From assembly GCA_021018995.1 (NCBI GenBank), contig CM037587.1, forward strand, positions 71,505,604 to 71,569,603: a stretch of DNA of 64,000 bases, given 5' to 3'. The position numbers and the translations under genes are program-made. Below the pieces are notes generated by a model, which saw only the letters and a program-made list of their open reading frames with translations, searched no databases and was not told the DNA's origin. Shown here piece by piece: positions 35,291 through 46,866 of this stretch (position 1 is the stretch's first letter; the number at the start of each line of letters is the position of its first letter). Origin of the DNA: Chloranthus sessilifolius. Lineage: Eukaryota > Streptophyta > Magnoliopsida > Chloranthales > Chloranthaceae.

Positions 35291-36130
35291 CAAGGGGTGA
35301 TTTTTATTTATGAAAAAATACTACAATGACTTCGTCTTATTTTGTACCAGAAAAAAATCGGCATAATGCATGCTCTGTCTCGCATTGTTGGGTGACAGGT
35401 AAGCTAAATTGGTTTCACAGTCCTTTTCAAATGCTATGAAATCCATGCTTAGGCATTTGAGTGCAACGGCGGATATCCGAAAAGTCTTCTCTTTCTTATT
35501 CTCTCGAACTTGCATGTTCTCCCGCTTGTCCATGACCCTAAAGTACGCAAACATTATCTACATACGAAAATAGTTTATATCAATATGGAATCAGGGATGC
35601 GACGCGGTTGAGTAGGGATTAATCCTCACTGGGTCTTCTATTTCCCTTGGGGATTCTAGGCATCGCATTAGCTCGACGGTAATACGTCAGGCCTCAACAG
35701 TCGAGATGACAGTCCTATGTTAAAACTAAGATATAAGAGGATGTCAGTCAAATATGAAGCGCTGACGCTTTCTAGTAGGGAGCCGCTTTCAATGAGACAT
35801 GACTATCTCATACACACTTATGAAAATCAGGGTACTAGTATATGGCCTAAATGTATTAACCAATTTATTGAACACTAAATATATGAAATATATGTGTGAA
35901 ATAGTTTCGGTTTATCGTATAAGATTGTTAGTTCAAAACTTAGTTTCATTAAAAATCTTGGCCCTATATGAAGGCTATTTAGGAAAAGCCCGACTAGGAG
36001 AACGAGTAAGTATATCCCCTCGTGACCTTTTATCGAAGCGTCAACGCGTCATAGTCGCCTTTAGGTGAAAGCGCTAACGCCATAACCTCTTGAAGCGCCA
36101 ACGCATTTATTACTAAGCGTAAGCCATGCC
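35291..36130. other. Region between Ulp1 relic and copia scrap
   Basis: A minus-strand open frame at 35321-35554 (DFIAFEKDC..., ADFFLVQNKTK) sits just upstream of the Ulp1 block and may be another exon of that gene; I do not recognise a domain. Scattered GAAGCG units occur at 35755, 36038 and 36090. Confidence 0.35.
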
Positions 36131-38340
36131 CACTCAATCAAGGGCACTCAAGTCTTATATGATTGGCGCCTGATCAACTGATCAATCATAGGACATATAT
36201 CTATGTCCACTAAATCGATCATTTTGTGGCTACTTGATGATCACACAATTGTGTTAAAGGATTATTAATCATTACAGTAAAGTTTCACAAACATAATCAC
36301 ATCTAATGCATGGGTGCCAAAGTTCATCTTGGCAAAAAATAAAATTATGTCACTTTTGAAAAAAAAAAAATTTAATTATTTCAATGAATTGACTCCTCCA
36401 TGAGACAACCCCCCTTGGAATAGTAATGAGAAACTAAAAGCATTCCATAAATCATGATCATGTGAACTTAGCCTACTTGATCATTTTCTCTGTCATTTGG
36501 ATTGTCAATCTCCATCATTGAAAGGAAACAATTTTATGACAAGTATGTACAAGTACACAATCATATACGCACACATCAGACAAAAATGATAATAATAAAG
36601 TATCTCTTATACATGACTTACACCATGTGCACAAGTTTGTGTGATGTGCCCACACGCACCTAACACATGTACGTGTCGATGTGTGTTGTACACACTAGAT
36701 ACTCACACATTGCCGATTCCCATAAAAGGGTTAGAGCAACATTCGCCATTAGTGAGGAATAGATAAATAAAGAAGAAACAAAATTGGTGTCCAAATCAAT
36801 TCAAAACCCTTGGATTGAAGAGACACCTGTAACTGAATTAAGAAGTTACAATAGAAACTAGATGTCTCTTTTATGTAGTCAAACAAAATGATTTAGAAGC
36901 AGTGTATCATGCATGTTCCCCATGCCGATCCAACTGGTTAATTCGTCTCCTTGAAATAGGTGACATTCCCACCCGAAACAGTATCAAATCAAAGTGAATT
37001 ATCTCCTTCATAGTGAAGGCTCCCATAAAAATTAAAATATGATTTCAAACTTTTACAAACACACAATACAAATATCTTATAAAAATTGGTAGTCGGTGGA
37101 ACCAAGTGTGAGTGATTAAGTGGATACAAGCACACGGGTGAAGATAACTTCATAGGGACAAGTAGATAAACATAATATTGATGTCAAGACACCGGTATCC
37201 TTGATGGTAAAAAGAGCACCCTACGAAGACACTGTTTGGACCAAACAACTTTAACTTCATTATATGGCCCTAAATACAGGAACATTAACGTCCAAAAGAG
37301 CACAAAGTAGAATCATGTGGAGTTCTGCCAACGAGTTTCTCATAAGGCGATACATGATTGAACAATTTGATTGAGAATTTATTTATCAAATAGATTGGAG
37401 CTCTAAACACTTCAACCCAATAAGTAGGTGAAATCGAATGCCTGTAGAAATTTAATATTATGCAGGAAGAAATTTTCAACATACAGTTTAAATCTAGTGA
37501 AGAAATCGAATGCATGAGAAATAATCATGAGTACTTTGGATTCATCCAAAACAAAATATAATACTTGGAATCATTAGTTGAATAGTGTTATGATGTCCAA
37601 ATATCTAACCGTATTAAATCAAGAGGAGTAGATGCAACAAAATCTGATAAATTAAGAGGAAGACCACTTTTTTCAAGATGGCAGTATTATAAGAAAAATT
37701 ATGCCTTCATTAAGTCTCATTGCTTGTGATGATCCAGTCTGCTATTCTAGCGGCCAACCATCAAACGATGCTGATAATATGTCGACAAGTGACATTAAAT
37801 CAGCCTTAAAATCAAAATTTTAAAGGATATTAAAAGTAAGCATACCTCTTTGAATTCGAGGAGTGCCTTGTATTCCCATCGCATCATCATCATCTCCTAA
37901 AATTGTCTATAGCCACTTCTCCAAAATTCAAACTTGCTAACACAAATATTGTTAGAAAAATTGAAATGTTGATCTGAAATAATACAGGGAACTGGTCCGA
38001 GGCACGAGAAATATCATTGTCTTTAAACTAATATTTGCCCTCATCACCTCGACAAAGTAGTCACCAATAGGTTGCCGACAAACTGGTTCCAGGATACAAT
38101 GAGCCGATTGTGTATTCTTGTGAAAGATATGGCGAATCCGATCACGCTATCCAAACACCAAATATTACAAGAAGGCTTTGATAAAGACCTTTAAATACAT
38201 AACAAGAGAGGAAAAAAGACTATTGTGGTGTTTAAAACAATGATTTAGATTTCTTAAATAGAAATCAAGTGGTGTGTTAATGTACCATTTTCCTATGAAA
38301 AAGTGTTACGCGCATCCCTTCGGAAAAGACACCACTTTGG
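36131..38340 (-). pseudogene. Ty1/copia integrase remnant nested in the giant element
   Basis: The minus-strand translation between 37700 and 37285 gives a copia integrase core in pieces: FVASTPLDLIRLDIW, then SKYYILFWMNP, then SPTYWVEVFRAPIYLINKFS followed by SPYEKLVGRTP. Several stops and at least one frameshift separate them. No RT block was found. The whole stretch lacks GAAGCG motifs, unlike the DNA on either side, which fits a later insertion into the giant element. Its LTRs could not be delimited. Confidence 0.7.
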
Positions 38341-38429
38341 AAAGACACTTATTTTGAAAAGACACACCACTTTGGAAAGACACCTCAATTGAAAAGACAC
38401 ACCAATTGAAAAGACACACCACTCGCTAT

Positions 38430-38775
38430 AGTTGGGGTTGTGATTGGGGGGATGGTTGTGGTTGGGGCTCGGGGCTGGGGCTGGGGCTCGGGTGGTGGTT
38501 GGGGCTCGGGGATGGTGCTGGGACTAGGGTTGGAGCTGAGGTTGGGTTTGGGGCTGGGGTGGGGCTTGGGTGAGACTCGAGTGGTGGTTGTGGTTGGGGC
38601 TGGGGTGGTGCTCGAGCGGTGGTTGTGGTTGGGGCTCAAGCGGTGGTTGTGATTGGGGCAATGGGTGAGGCTCGGGCGGTGGTTGTGGTTGGGCCTCGGG
38701 GATGGGGCTAGAGTTAGAGATGGTGGTGGGGTTGGGGCTGGGGATGGGATGGGACCGAGTCGGATCTTTTCTGTT
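38430..38775. repeat. G-rich minisatellite
   Basis: Degenerate repeats of GGTTGTGGTTGGGGCTCGGG and GGGGCTGGGGCTC on the plus strand. They create long open frames with no biological meaning. Runs of GGGG spaced a few bases apart could form G-quadruplexes. Confidence 0.9.
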
Positions 38776-38984
38776 GGGAGGTACTGCAGGCCTGCAATAT
38801 GAGGATAATAAAAGTTATTTTTAATGATTACTTAATATGTAGAAGCGATCGCGCTTCATATCTGAAACGTTGACGCATCATAGTCAATGCACCTACGATT
38901 CATAAAGGCGTCAGCACTTCACATCCGAAAGCGTTGGCGCGTCATGTGAAGTCAATGACGCTTCATAAGAAGGCGTTTCTTCTT

Positions 38985-39550
38985 TTGATTTTCTTAAGTT
39001 CAGCATACGAAAATGCATAGTTTAGAAGCATACCTCGAATAATTTTTTCATTGCTTCCTTCAGAAGCTTCTGATCCTTCTGGGAGAGGGCCAACTGTAGC
39101 ATAATGAAACCCTGATCCTTCCAGATCTTGGTGTTCTCTTCCTTCATTTTGAGGTTCTCTTGTTCCAGCTGGAGAATCTTTAGACTGAGGTCGTCGAAGC
39201 CTTTGCTCCACTCTCTGATTGACTTCTCATAGGTTGAAATTTTTGAATTGCCAGACTGCTTCCATTTTTCATCAATCCGCGGTTGTGCGGACTTACGGGC
39301 TTTGGGAGCCTCTTCGTCTTCATCGTCTTCTTCCTCTTATTTTTCATCTTCTTCTTTTTCTTATTCTTCTTCCTCTTCTTTTGATTCCATGAGAATAATA
39401 TTAATGTCCATTTTCTTCCTCCGCAAAGTAATGGGAGGGACCACAGGTCCATCACCCGCTTCCGCAAGTCCCTGCCCTAGTAGCAATAGGGCTGCTACCA
39501 CAAGTTCCCTCAGCTCAGAGATTGTGGGTTCGAGTACCCGGACGCCCTAG
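38985..39550 (-). pseudogene. Acidic, coiled-coil exon of the Ulp1-associated gene
   Basis: From 39547 downwards the frame reads PTISELRELVVAALLLLGQ..., an acidic run of Glu/Asp with two in-frame stops, KARKSAQPRIDEKWKQSGNS, and then a clear coiled coil, LSLKILQLEQENLKMKEEN followed by LSQKDQKLLKEAMKKLFE, ending at a GTATGC donor-like site near 39033. The Glu-rich part is encoded by a CTTCTTCC tract and may have slipped. Domain family not recognised. Position and strand, between DUF1985 (40.7 kb) and Ulp1 (35.3 kb), suggest the middle of one transposon gene. Confidence 0.55.
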
Positions 39551-40039
39551 AGGATAATAGATATTCCACTTTATTTTCGACTGATAAATAATTTAACAAA
39601 ACACAACCGTTAGTAGATAAAGCGGTTTGTTTGGAAGCGGTTGCACTTCTACATAGAGGCACCACCTTCGCTTCATTTGGAAGTGGTTGCACTTCTCCAC
39701 ATTAGAGGTGTCGCCTTCCCTTTGTTTGGAAGCGGTTGCTCTTCTATATGGAAGCGCATTGGAAGCGACAATGCCTCTACTTGGATATGATATCGTCTCT
39801 TTTAGAATTTACCTTGTTCTCCAAATCGACGATGTAGTACTTCATCTTATTGTCGTTCGCTTCCTATTTCAACAACCTTGGGAATTGGGGGGGGCCAGGA
39901 ACCCGGGCTGGAGCGCACCTGTGGTTAATCTCGTACGCTCAGATATGAGAAAAATAAAATAAATCTTTTATGACTATTTTAATGGGTGGCTTTCATAAGA
40001 AATAAAACATGACATTCTGGTAGACGATATTACCTATAG

Positions 40040-40686
40040 GACAATAGTGCAGCCGTAAATATTATAAACCTGCTTTTTCTTTGCCTTCTCAACTATATCC
40101 CTGTTCCTCTTTATTTTGTTCACGCACATTAGAGGTGATTGTACGTGTGCTCGTCCCATGAAAATTTGTTGAAATTGAGGAGATCATCAATGAGCTCAAG
40201 GTAGGGCTCGTCGATGGTGTATTGTGTTTGAGAAGAGGGCGGTGGTGGGAACGAACAACAGACATAATTTTAGAAAGTCGTCGTCAGCATCCAGCGGGAT
40301 GCTGTTGATGGCAACAAGGATGTGTCCCCTCTATACAGGGTTAATACCCATGAAAAACCTATCTTTAATGGTCTGTTCTTTAGAAAGCTTCTTGGGGGAG
40401 GGTAACGAGAGGGGGCGATCATTAGAAGACTAGTTATTAAGGTAAAATCAAGGGCTCGAAATCTAATATGGCCCTTTCCAAAATCCCAAATGTCATTTTT
40501 CACCCAAAACTTGATCATCGCATCCAGGAGGTTGTTGATGCTTATCACGTCATTTGGAGACAGAAAGAATGCCCCGAAGACCGACTCCTTAAGTAGTTTT
40601 TTCCTCCGCACAGATGCCCCGTCATAAATGTCCCAACACTTTTCAATTGTGCACTTAGCTGTTGGAGTCTTGAGAACCATCTTCAA
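40040..40686 (-). pseudogene. DUF1985-like domain of the Ulp1-associated transposon gene
   Basis: It starts near 40686 (MKMVLKTPTAKC). The first block is VFGAFFLSPNDVISINNLLD then FGKGHIRFRALDFTLITSLL, the typical DUF1985 pattern (a conserved FG..L, a hydrophobic strand, and F.L.TGL-like end). After a frameshift near 40430: DRFFMGINP, DDDFLKLCLLF, EPYLELIDDLLNFNKFSWDE and later KKKQVYNIYGCTIVL. DUF1985 domains are found in plant transposon proteins that also carry Ulp1 peptidase domains, which matches the relic at 34.7-35.3 kb. Broken by stops; non-functional. Confidence 0.72.
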
Positions 40687-41930
40687 AATATATGAAACAG
40701 AAAAATGACAAGTTTAGAGAAGAAGATAGTAGATTCGGAGCAACGATGCTTCCATGACGAGGCGCCGATGCCGCTATAAGAGGCGTTAATGCCCCTATAT
40801 GAGGCACTAACGCCCCTAGACAAGGCGCTAGCGCATCTTCATTGGAAACGATGGTGCTTCTATTTTGCATTTTATAAAGTGGAATGAAAATAAAAGGAAA
40901 CTTACATTGTTCCTAGATGTAGGGAAAGGGTTTTGCTGCTTTAATGCTTCTTATTGCGATATGAGAAGATGAAATTTGGGAGGGCAAGGATGAAAAATAA
41001 TTTGTGAATTTGTAATTCACAATATTATCGCCTTAAATATTTTTTTCGAATGAAAATGATGGCCATTGCAAACCATGATGTCACGCACCTTAATCCCATC
41101 CGGTGCGCCCCACTCCTCATTTAATGTTCTGACAATGATAATAAATGAAATAAGGACAAGCGTCGCTGGGCAAACTTGGTATTATATGTCAATAATTTGG
41201 AACAATAGTGTTAACACTTCGAAGTATTAGCGAAAGCGCCCGGTAAAGACGCTATTGCCAACGTATACGAAGATAATGCACCATTTATGGAAGCGCATGC
41301 GCTTCTTATTTAAGTGCAACCGTGCAAGTACATTTTATTAAGGGGCTAGCTCTTCTTATAGTCTAATAAGGGGCTCAAACCGAAGCGCTGCGCTACATGA
41401 TAGACGCGCTATCGCCTGTATACGAAGAGCAATCGCTTTTTTCTTAGAAGTGTAGCGCTTCGAAAATGTTAATGATTACCATTAAAGATGCTATTGCATG
41501 TCGTATACGAAGATACTGCGCCACTTAATGAAGCAAATGCGCTTCTTAAAGAAGTGCAGGTCGTTTTTATCGAAGCGCTATCCCTTCTTATGGTCCAATA
41601 AGTGACGCAAACCAAAGTGCTGCGCTACATGATAGAAGCACTAATGATCGTCATATCAACCGCAGCGCATCGAAAACGATGCCGAATTTAAAAATGATTT
41701 ATATTTGGGTATTAAAGGTCTTTTGGAAACGCTACACTTCTAAGAAGGGATACGGGGGAATGTCGCATCATCTACAGAATATGGGGGAATGTCTCAGTAG
41801 TAACTATGGTTAAAACGGGATTAAATAAAGAATACGGGGGAATGTCGCATCATCTATAGAAGCACTACGTGTTAAACTCATATCGATATGTGCAAAAATA
41901 TCTCTACGCTCAAGCGCATATCCCTGACTC

Positions 41931-41936
<6 letters not shown>
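40687..41936. repeat. Right sub-terminal region of the giant element, motif array E
   Basis: Dense GAAGCG/CGCTTC and GGCGCTAACGCC-type units (40740-40865, 41215-41700). Two near-identical segments of about 180 bp share GATACTGCGCCA, CAAATGCGCTTCTTA-type text and CGCTGCGCTACATGATAGA (about 41260-41420 and 41500-41650). Three copies of TACGGGGGAATGTCGCATCA or a close variant lie at 41745-41860, just inside the terminus. Confidence 0.75.

Positions 41937-41978
<42 letters not shown>
41937..41978. repeat. (TA)n tract at the right border of the giant element
   Basis: About 40 bases of alternating TA. The matching left border also lies at a TATATATA run (25287-25298), so a target-site duplication cannot be read. 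Confidence 0.9.
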
Positions 41979-41981
<3 letters not shown>

Positions 41982-42184
41982 GAGAGGGGTTGGATTGTCA
42001 TCACCTATTTATTAAGGTTTAAGATGATTTCACATGATATTGAGTTACAATTTTTTTTTGTGGTACCTAATCTTAAACCTTAAAACTGTTCAAGGATAAC
42101 TTTTACATAGTTTCTAGGGCATGACACTGGAAGTCGGATTTTGATGAGATTGTTGATGTAATCGGCACTTCATAAATTAAATGA

Positions 42185-42594
42185 GGGTACCTCTATTTGA
42201 GCCTATGTGATTTCTAAGGACGCATACGATTGAAACCCACCGGAACCCTTTAACTACTTGCAAGCAAACGATAGAGATTATTTTTCAACCCAATCTTTCA
42301 CATGATGGATCTTGAGACTATGAGCTTACCATCAGGTAGTATGTTTTTTTATTTTGCATACACACATCTCAAGAAATGGCCCTCAAATCTCGTTTGAGCA
42401 GGATGCGTGTCATGTGATTTTAGGACAATGTTTGAGATTTATGTCACATTGAATTAAAAAATTGACCGTTTAATGATACACTTATGGTCTTAAGATCCAT
42501 TGTGTTAAAGATTGGGGTACAATCTCTATCATCCGAGTCCAAGCCGTCCACGGGTTCCAGTGCGTTTTGAACATAGGCGCGAAGAGAGGTTTCC
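42185..42594. repeat. GGTACCC MITE copy
   Basis: It begins GGGTACCTCTATTTGAGCC and ends GGCGCGAAGAGAGGTTTCC. The inverted halves carry AGATTATTTTTCAACCCAAT and GATTGGGGTACAATCTCTAT. It is 12 bp from the next copy. Confidence 0.8.
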
Positions 42595-42605
42595 ATTAAA
42601 TAATT

Positions 42606-43043
42606 GGGTACCTCTATTAGCGCTTATGCAATCTCTGAAAGCGCCCATGTCGAAAACCCCTTCAAAAGCATTGATTTCTTCGGATCAAATGATGGAGATC
42701 GTGTTTTATCCTGATCTTCCGCACAATGGATTTTGAGATCATGTCACATCTATCAGGCGGTCATCTTTTTATTCCACATGTCACATTTCCCCAAAAAAAT
42801 GGCCCTAAAATCATGTTTGAGCGTGATGTGTGCCATAGGATTCAAGGGAATTTTTTTGGGGATATGTGATATGTGGAATAAAAAATTGACCGTCTGATAA
42901 GTGTAACATGATCTCAAGATCCATTTTGTGGAATATCGCAGTGAAAAGTGATCTCCATCATAAAATCTGAATTAATCAATGATTTTGAGGGGCTGCTGAT
43001 GAGGGCCCCTTCAGAGATTGTGTGGGCCCTAATAGAGGTACCC
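42606..43043. repeat. GGTACCC MITE copy with perfect end
   Basis: The ends are GGGTACCTCTATTAG and CTAATAGAGGTACCC, a perfect 15-bp inverted pair. Inside are GATGGAGATCG and its complement, and GCCATAGG / TCACAT-type central arms. This copy best defines the family termini. Confidence 0.88.
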
Positions 43044-43495
43044 TATAATGTGCTGTTGGCACTGGCTACTCTCAATTGGAGTCCAGTCTGACCTGATTAG
43101 TTTGGGTCACAATTGGAACCCAACCTAACCCGGTTAACAACTCTTGAGACTCACTAACAGAGGACTCCTTTATAACTCACACCCCGACCGGCTTTTTTCT
43201 TGTTTTTTTTATTCCTTTATTGGGGGTAAGAAAGCAGTCTCGTGAGATGTGCATAACGGAACCCTTTTCATTAATAAAATTTACGGTTACGCACCAACTT
43301 TTCTATCCAAACACCACCAGTTAAGGAGAAAATAATAATAAATTTTACTTTGTGTGGCAAATAAATAAAGACTCAAAACATGTATAGCAGCTTTTGCTTT
43401 TTTTCTGGGTGCGCATCAACTTTTGTTATCTTTTGTTATCTTCACACCACTTTATTTTCTTCTTCAAATCCATTAATTCCCATCAAACAATCGAG
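43044..43495. other. 5' flank of the PPR gene with a dispersed repeat
   Basis: 43285-43465 resembles 23395-23665 (ACGCACCAACTTTTCTA, CAAAACATGTATAGCAGCTT, GTGCGCATCAACTTTT). The rest may hold the PPR promoter; no TATA box can be called with confidence. Confidence 0.5.
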
Positions 43496-44943
43496 ATGCT
43501 GAAATTGAAATTTGGTAATTTTCTACCTCCACGAATCTATGCCACACAATTCCACCATCTCTGCTTCCTGTAACGACTCAATTTACCCCACTTCAACAAA
43601 ATTGCAAAATCTTTGCAAAATAGTATCAGATGTTGGCAATCTTGACGAATTAGAAGCAAGGCTTGACCAATCTGCTATCAAAATCATCCCCAACTCTAGT
43701 GACCCAGGTCACAGATTCCTGCAAAATAGAAGCACCCAACAGAAGGCTTCTCAGATTCTTCTCCTGGTCTCAGAGAAACCTGAATTTGGACCTCGGCGAT
43801 GCGACTTTCAATCACGCACTTCGGGTGTTTGCTGAAATGCGTGATCTAACTGCAATTGATATTTTGATCTCGGATCACCGGAAACACGATTATAAGATGG
43901 TAATCGAAACGTTCAGCTGTGTTGCTGAGACCCTTGTGAAACTAGGCAGGGAAGATGATGCTGTAGGGATTTTTAATAAGTTGGAGAAATTCAAATGCAC
44001 TAAAGATAGAACTAGCTTAAATGTTATTGTCCATGTCCTCTGTGCCTGTGGGCACGCTAGAAAAGCACAAGGTGTAATTTGGCATCATAAGGACAAGCTC
44101 CCTATAGAACCGTGCATTTACAGGAGCCTTCTTCATGGGTGGTGTGTCCATGGAAATGTCAAGGAAGCTCGAGCAATCGTGAACGAGATGAAATCATTAG
44201 GAATTTCGCTAGGTTTGTTTTCGTATAACACATTGCTCATATTTGTTTGTAATCGAAACCTCAAATTCAATCCCTCTGCACTCATTTCCGAAGCTACCGA
44301 TTTGATGATGGAGATGAGGTCGTCTGGGGTTTCTCCGATGACAAGTAGCTTCAACATTCTGCTCTCTTGTTTGTGTAAGACTGGAGGAGTTAAGGAAGCT
44401 TATCGGGTCCTTTATTCGATGCGAAGAATGGGTTGTTTTCCCGACTGGTTCAGCTATTATCTGATAGTGAGGGTTTTGTATTTGACAGGAAGGTTTGGTA
44501 AAGGGAATACAGTGGTCGATCAGATGAATGAAGAGGGGGTGGTGATGCTAGAAGTGAGATTTTTTCCATCGTTTGATTGGCGTTCTTTGTGGAATTGAGA
44601 AGGTTGGTCATGCTCTTAAGTTGTTTGATCGAATGAAGAAGTGTTGTGTGGGGGATTATGAACCTGTCTACGATATGTTGATAAGGAAGCTTTGTACGGG
44701 AGGAGAGTTTGATAAGGGAAGATATCTTTGGGTTGAGGCAGTTAAGAATGGCATCAAAATATGTTGTTCAATCGACTTGTTGGATCGATCAAATACTCAA
44801 GTATTTAAGCCGACAAAGGTGGTGGAAATAGTGAACTAAGAGGATTTCAAGAGTGTCATGCCGGTAAGAATTACCAAAAGAAAAAGAGCCACACGAATAA
44901 GGAAGAAAAGCCTTGCTAGGAAGAAGAAAGTTTATACAACTTA
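43496..44943 (+). pseudogene. Organelle-type PPR protein gene with frameshifts (At5g61370-like)
   Basis: One uninterrupted exon of about 1.45 kb. ATG at 43496 gives MLKLKFGNFLPPRIYATQFH, which looks like a mitochondrial presequence, but is in a different frame from the next block (about 43560-43685; TKLQNLCKIVSDVGNLDELE). A second shift at about 43685 leads to NRRLLRFFSWSQRNL and a run of P-type PPR repeats (ETLVKLGREDDAVGIFNKLE; SLLHGWCVHGNVKEARAI; NILLSCLCKTGGVKEAYRVL; YYLIVRVLYLTGRFGKGN). A further shift in a T6 run (about 44561-44570) leads to LIGVLCGIEKVGHALKLFDR. A stop at 44837-44839 precedes a typical basic tail ending at 44943. P-class PPR proteins bind organellar RNA. The close fit outside the breaks means assembly error, recent decay or both are possible. 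Confidence 0.85.
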
Positions 44944-45393
44944 AATGGTAATTGGTTTCTCGCTATGTCTTTTTGCATATTATCTTTCTGCAACCTTTTT
45001 ACGATATTTTGAGAGATCTTTTTCATTTATTTTTGTTTCTTTGCAATTGCATCTCTTTATCAATGGATAACACGTGTATATGTTATCCTTGTTTATATGT
45101 TTACACCATGTCTTTGGAATAAGCAAGGGCTTGTGTGATGCATCATCATAAAGAGACTAACTGATCAACATAACTTAATTGGATGGATAGTATTATTTTT
45201 GTATTTTCTTTAACCGGTGATATTTTTGCTACAGGTCATCTATTGACATTTTAAGTTCATTGCCGTCCTTGGTAGTCTCATTGTATATAATTTTCTTCAA
45301 GATTATTATGATATTTTAGATACCCACAAGAGTAGGTCATTTATTGGGGCAACAGATCAATGAGTTAGTCTTTGCCTCTCAGACGGTCAGACT
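44944..45393. other. 3' flank of the PPR gene
   Basis: AT-rich, without coding signals until the receptor fragment begins. No repeat recognised. Confidence 0.4.
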
Positions 45394-45935
<542 letters not shown>

Positions 45936-46569
45936 CTACAACGAACTTGTGGGTATGTTACCCAAAATGTGCGAACATCATACGCACACACGTCTCATCA
46001 CCATCACCATCATCGCTTGTTTTATCTCTTTGTGATTGGTTTTGTGATGCATATATCTCTAGTCATTTCTGTTTAGAGCTAGATTCTCTTACTCTTCAAT
46101 TCTTCATGTCACTTTTGACTACTTACCGCAAGCCTTTATTGGTCTTCCCCTTCTACTTCTGTATGCTTGTATCATTTCAATCCTTCTACAAGGGTTTTCT
46201 CCTCTTCTAGCTCGGAGGACCCAATTCATTGGTTTCACATTCCATCAACCTTGACATCATGTTTCTAGATGCAAGCTAATGTAGCATTGTTGACCTTGTT
46301 ATGTTCTCTGTTCATTTACTTGACACCAGTGGTAGGCTTACATCTATTGCATTTGAAGATCTTCTATTGGGAGAAGCGCCTTTGATGCTCTGGGCGATCA
46401 AGGATATAGATTGAAGCCTTATGAATTATCTTTGTGGTGAAAACCGACTTTAAGTCACACAGCATTGTGCTTGATAGGACATAGAAAATGAGTGATTACT
46501 CTTTTCAAAGTTACAAATCAGTAGTTCCTGTGACATAATTATTGATGTAATATCAACCAAGGATTAAAA
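45936..46569. other. Unassigned spacer
   Basis: No gene or repeat recognised. A plus-strand open frame at 45947-46210 lacks family resemblance. Confidence 0.3.
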
Positions 46570-46866
46570 TCTCGGTTTTTCGATACGTATTGTCCAGCCC
46601 CAAAACCGATACGTATTCCAGTTTTTCCCCCCCCCCCAAAAAAAAAAAAAAAAAAAACATTAAAACTGATAATTTGAAATTATCGGACGATACATTGAAC
46701 GATACGGACGATACGAACAATACATTGAGCGATACGGACGATACGAATGATATATTGAACGATAATTTGACTGTTTTTTAAAGGGGGTAATAAAAACTCA
46801 TTTTACCGTATCGTTATGGTCCAAAACCGATACGTATTGATATCGGACGATATTTTGATCCATGAT
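46570..46866. repeat. CGATACG foldback copy
   Basis: Begins AAAATCTCGGTTTTTCGATA and ends CGGACGATATTTTGATCCATG, with CGATACGGACGATACGAA units repeated in the middle and a C10A19-type run at 46627-46659. The end matches the copy at 2290-2715. Confidence 0.82.

Larger units (their letters stand above)
25288..41985. mobile_element. Giant Mutator-like element (~16.7 kb) with FAR1 transposase and Ulp1 gene remnants
   Basis: Left end after TATATATAGG: GGGGAAAACGCGCTCGGGTG then TAGAGATTTCTCTAC. The right end, on the other strand after a TA tract, reads GGGATATGCGCTTGAGCG then TAGAGATATTTTTGC. These form short, diverged inverted ends. Between them lie a FAR1-type MULE transposase relic (+), DUF1985, coiled-coil and Ulp1 peptidase relics (-), SUMO-interaction-like ORFs (-), internal tandem duplications and a nested copia scrap. 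GAAGCG/CGCTTC motifs pervade the non-coding parts. No 9-bp target duplication is visible because both borders lie in TA tracts. The single-element reading is an inference from ends, gene set and the shared motif. Confidence 0.68.

Noticed and set aside
38385-38652. Open frames of Pro/Gln or Gly/Trp/Val repeats
   Set aside because: Produced by a G-rich minisatellite on both strands.
25280-41990. A 9-bp target-site duplication for the giant element
   Set aside because: Both borders are TA repeats, so any match would be meaningless; none is claimed.
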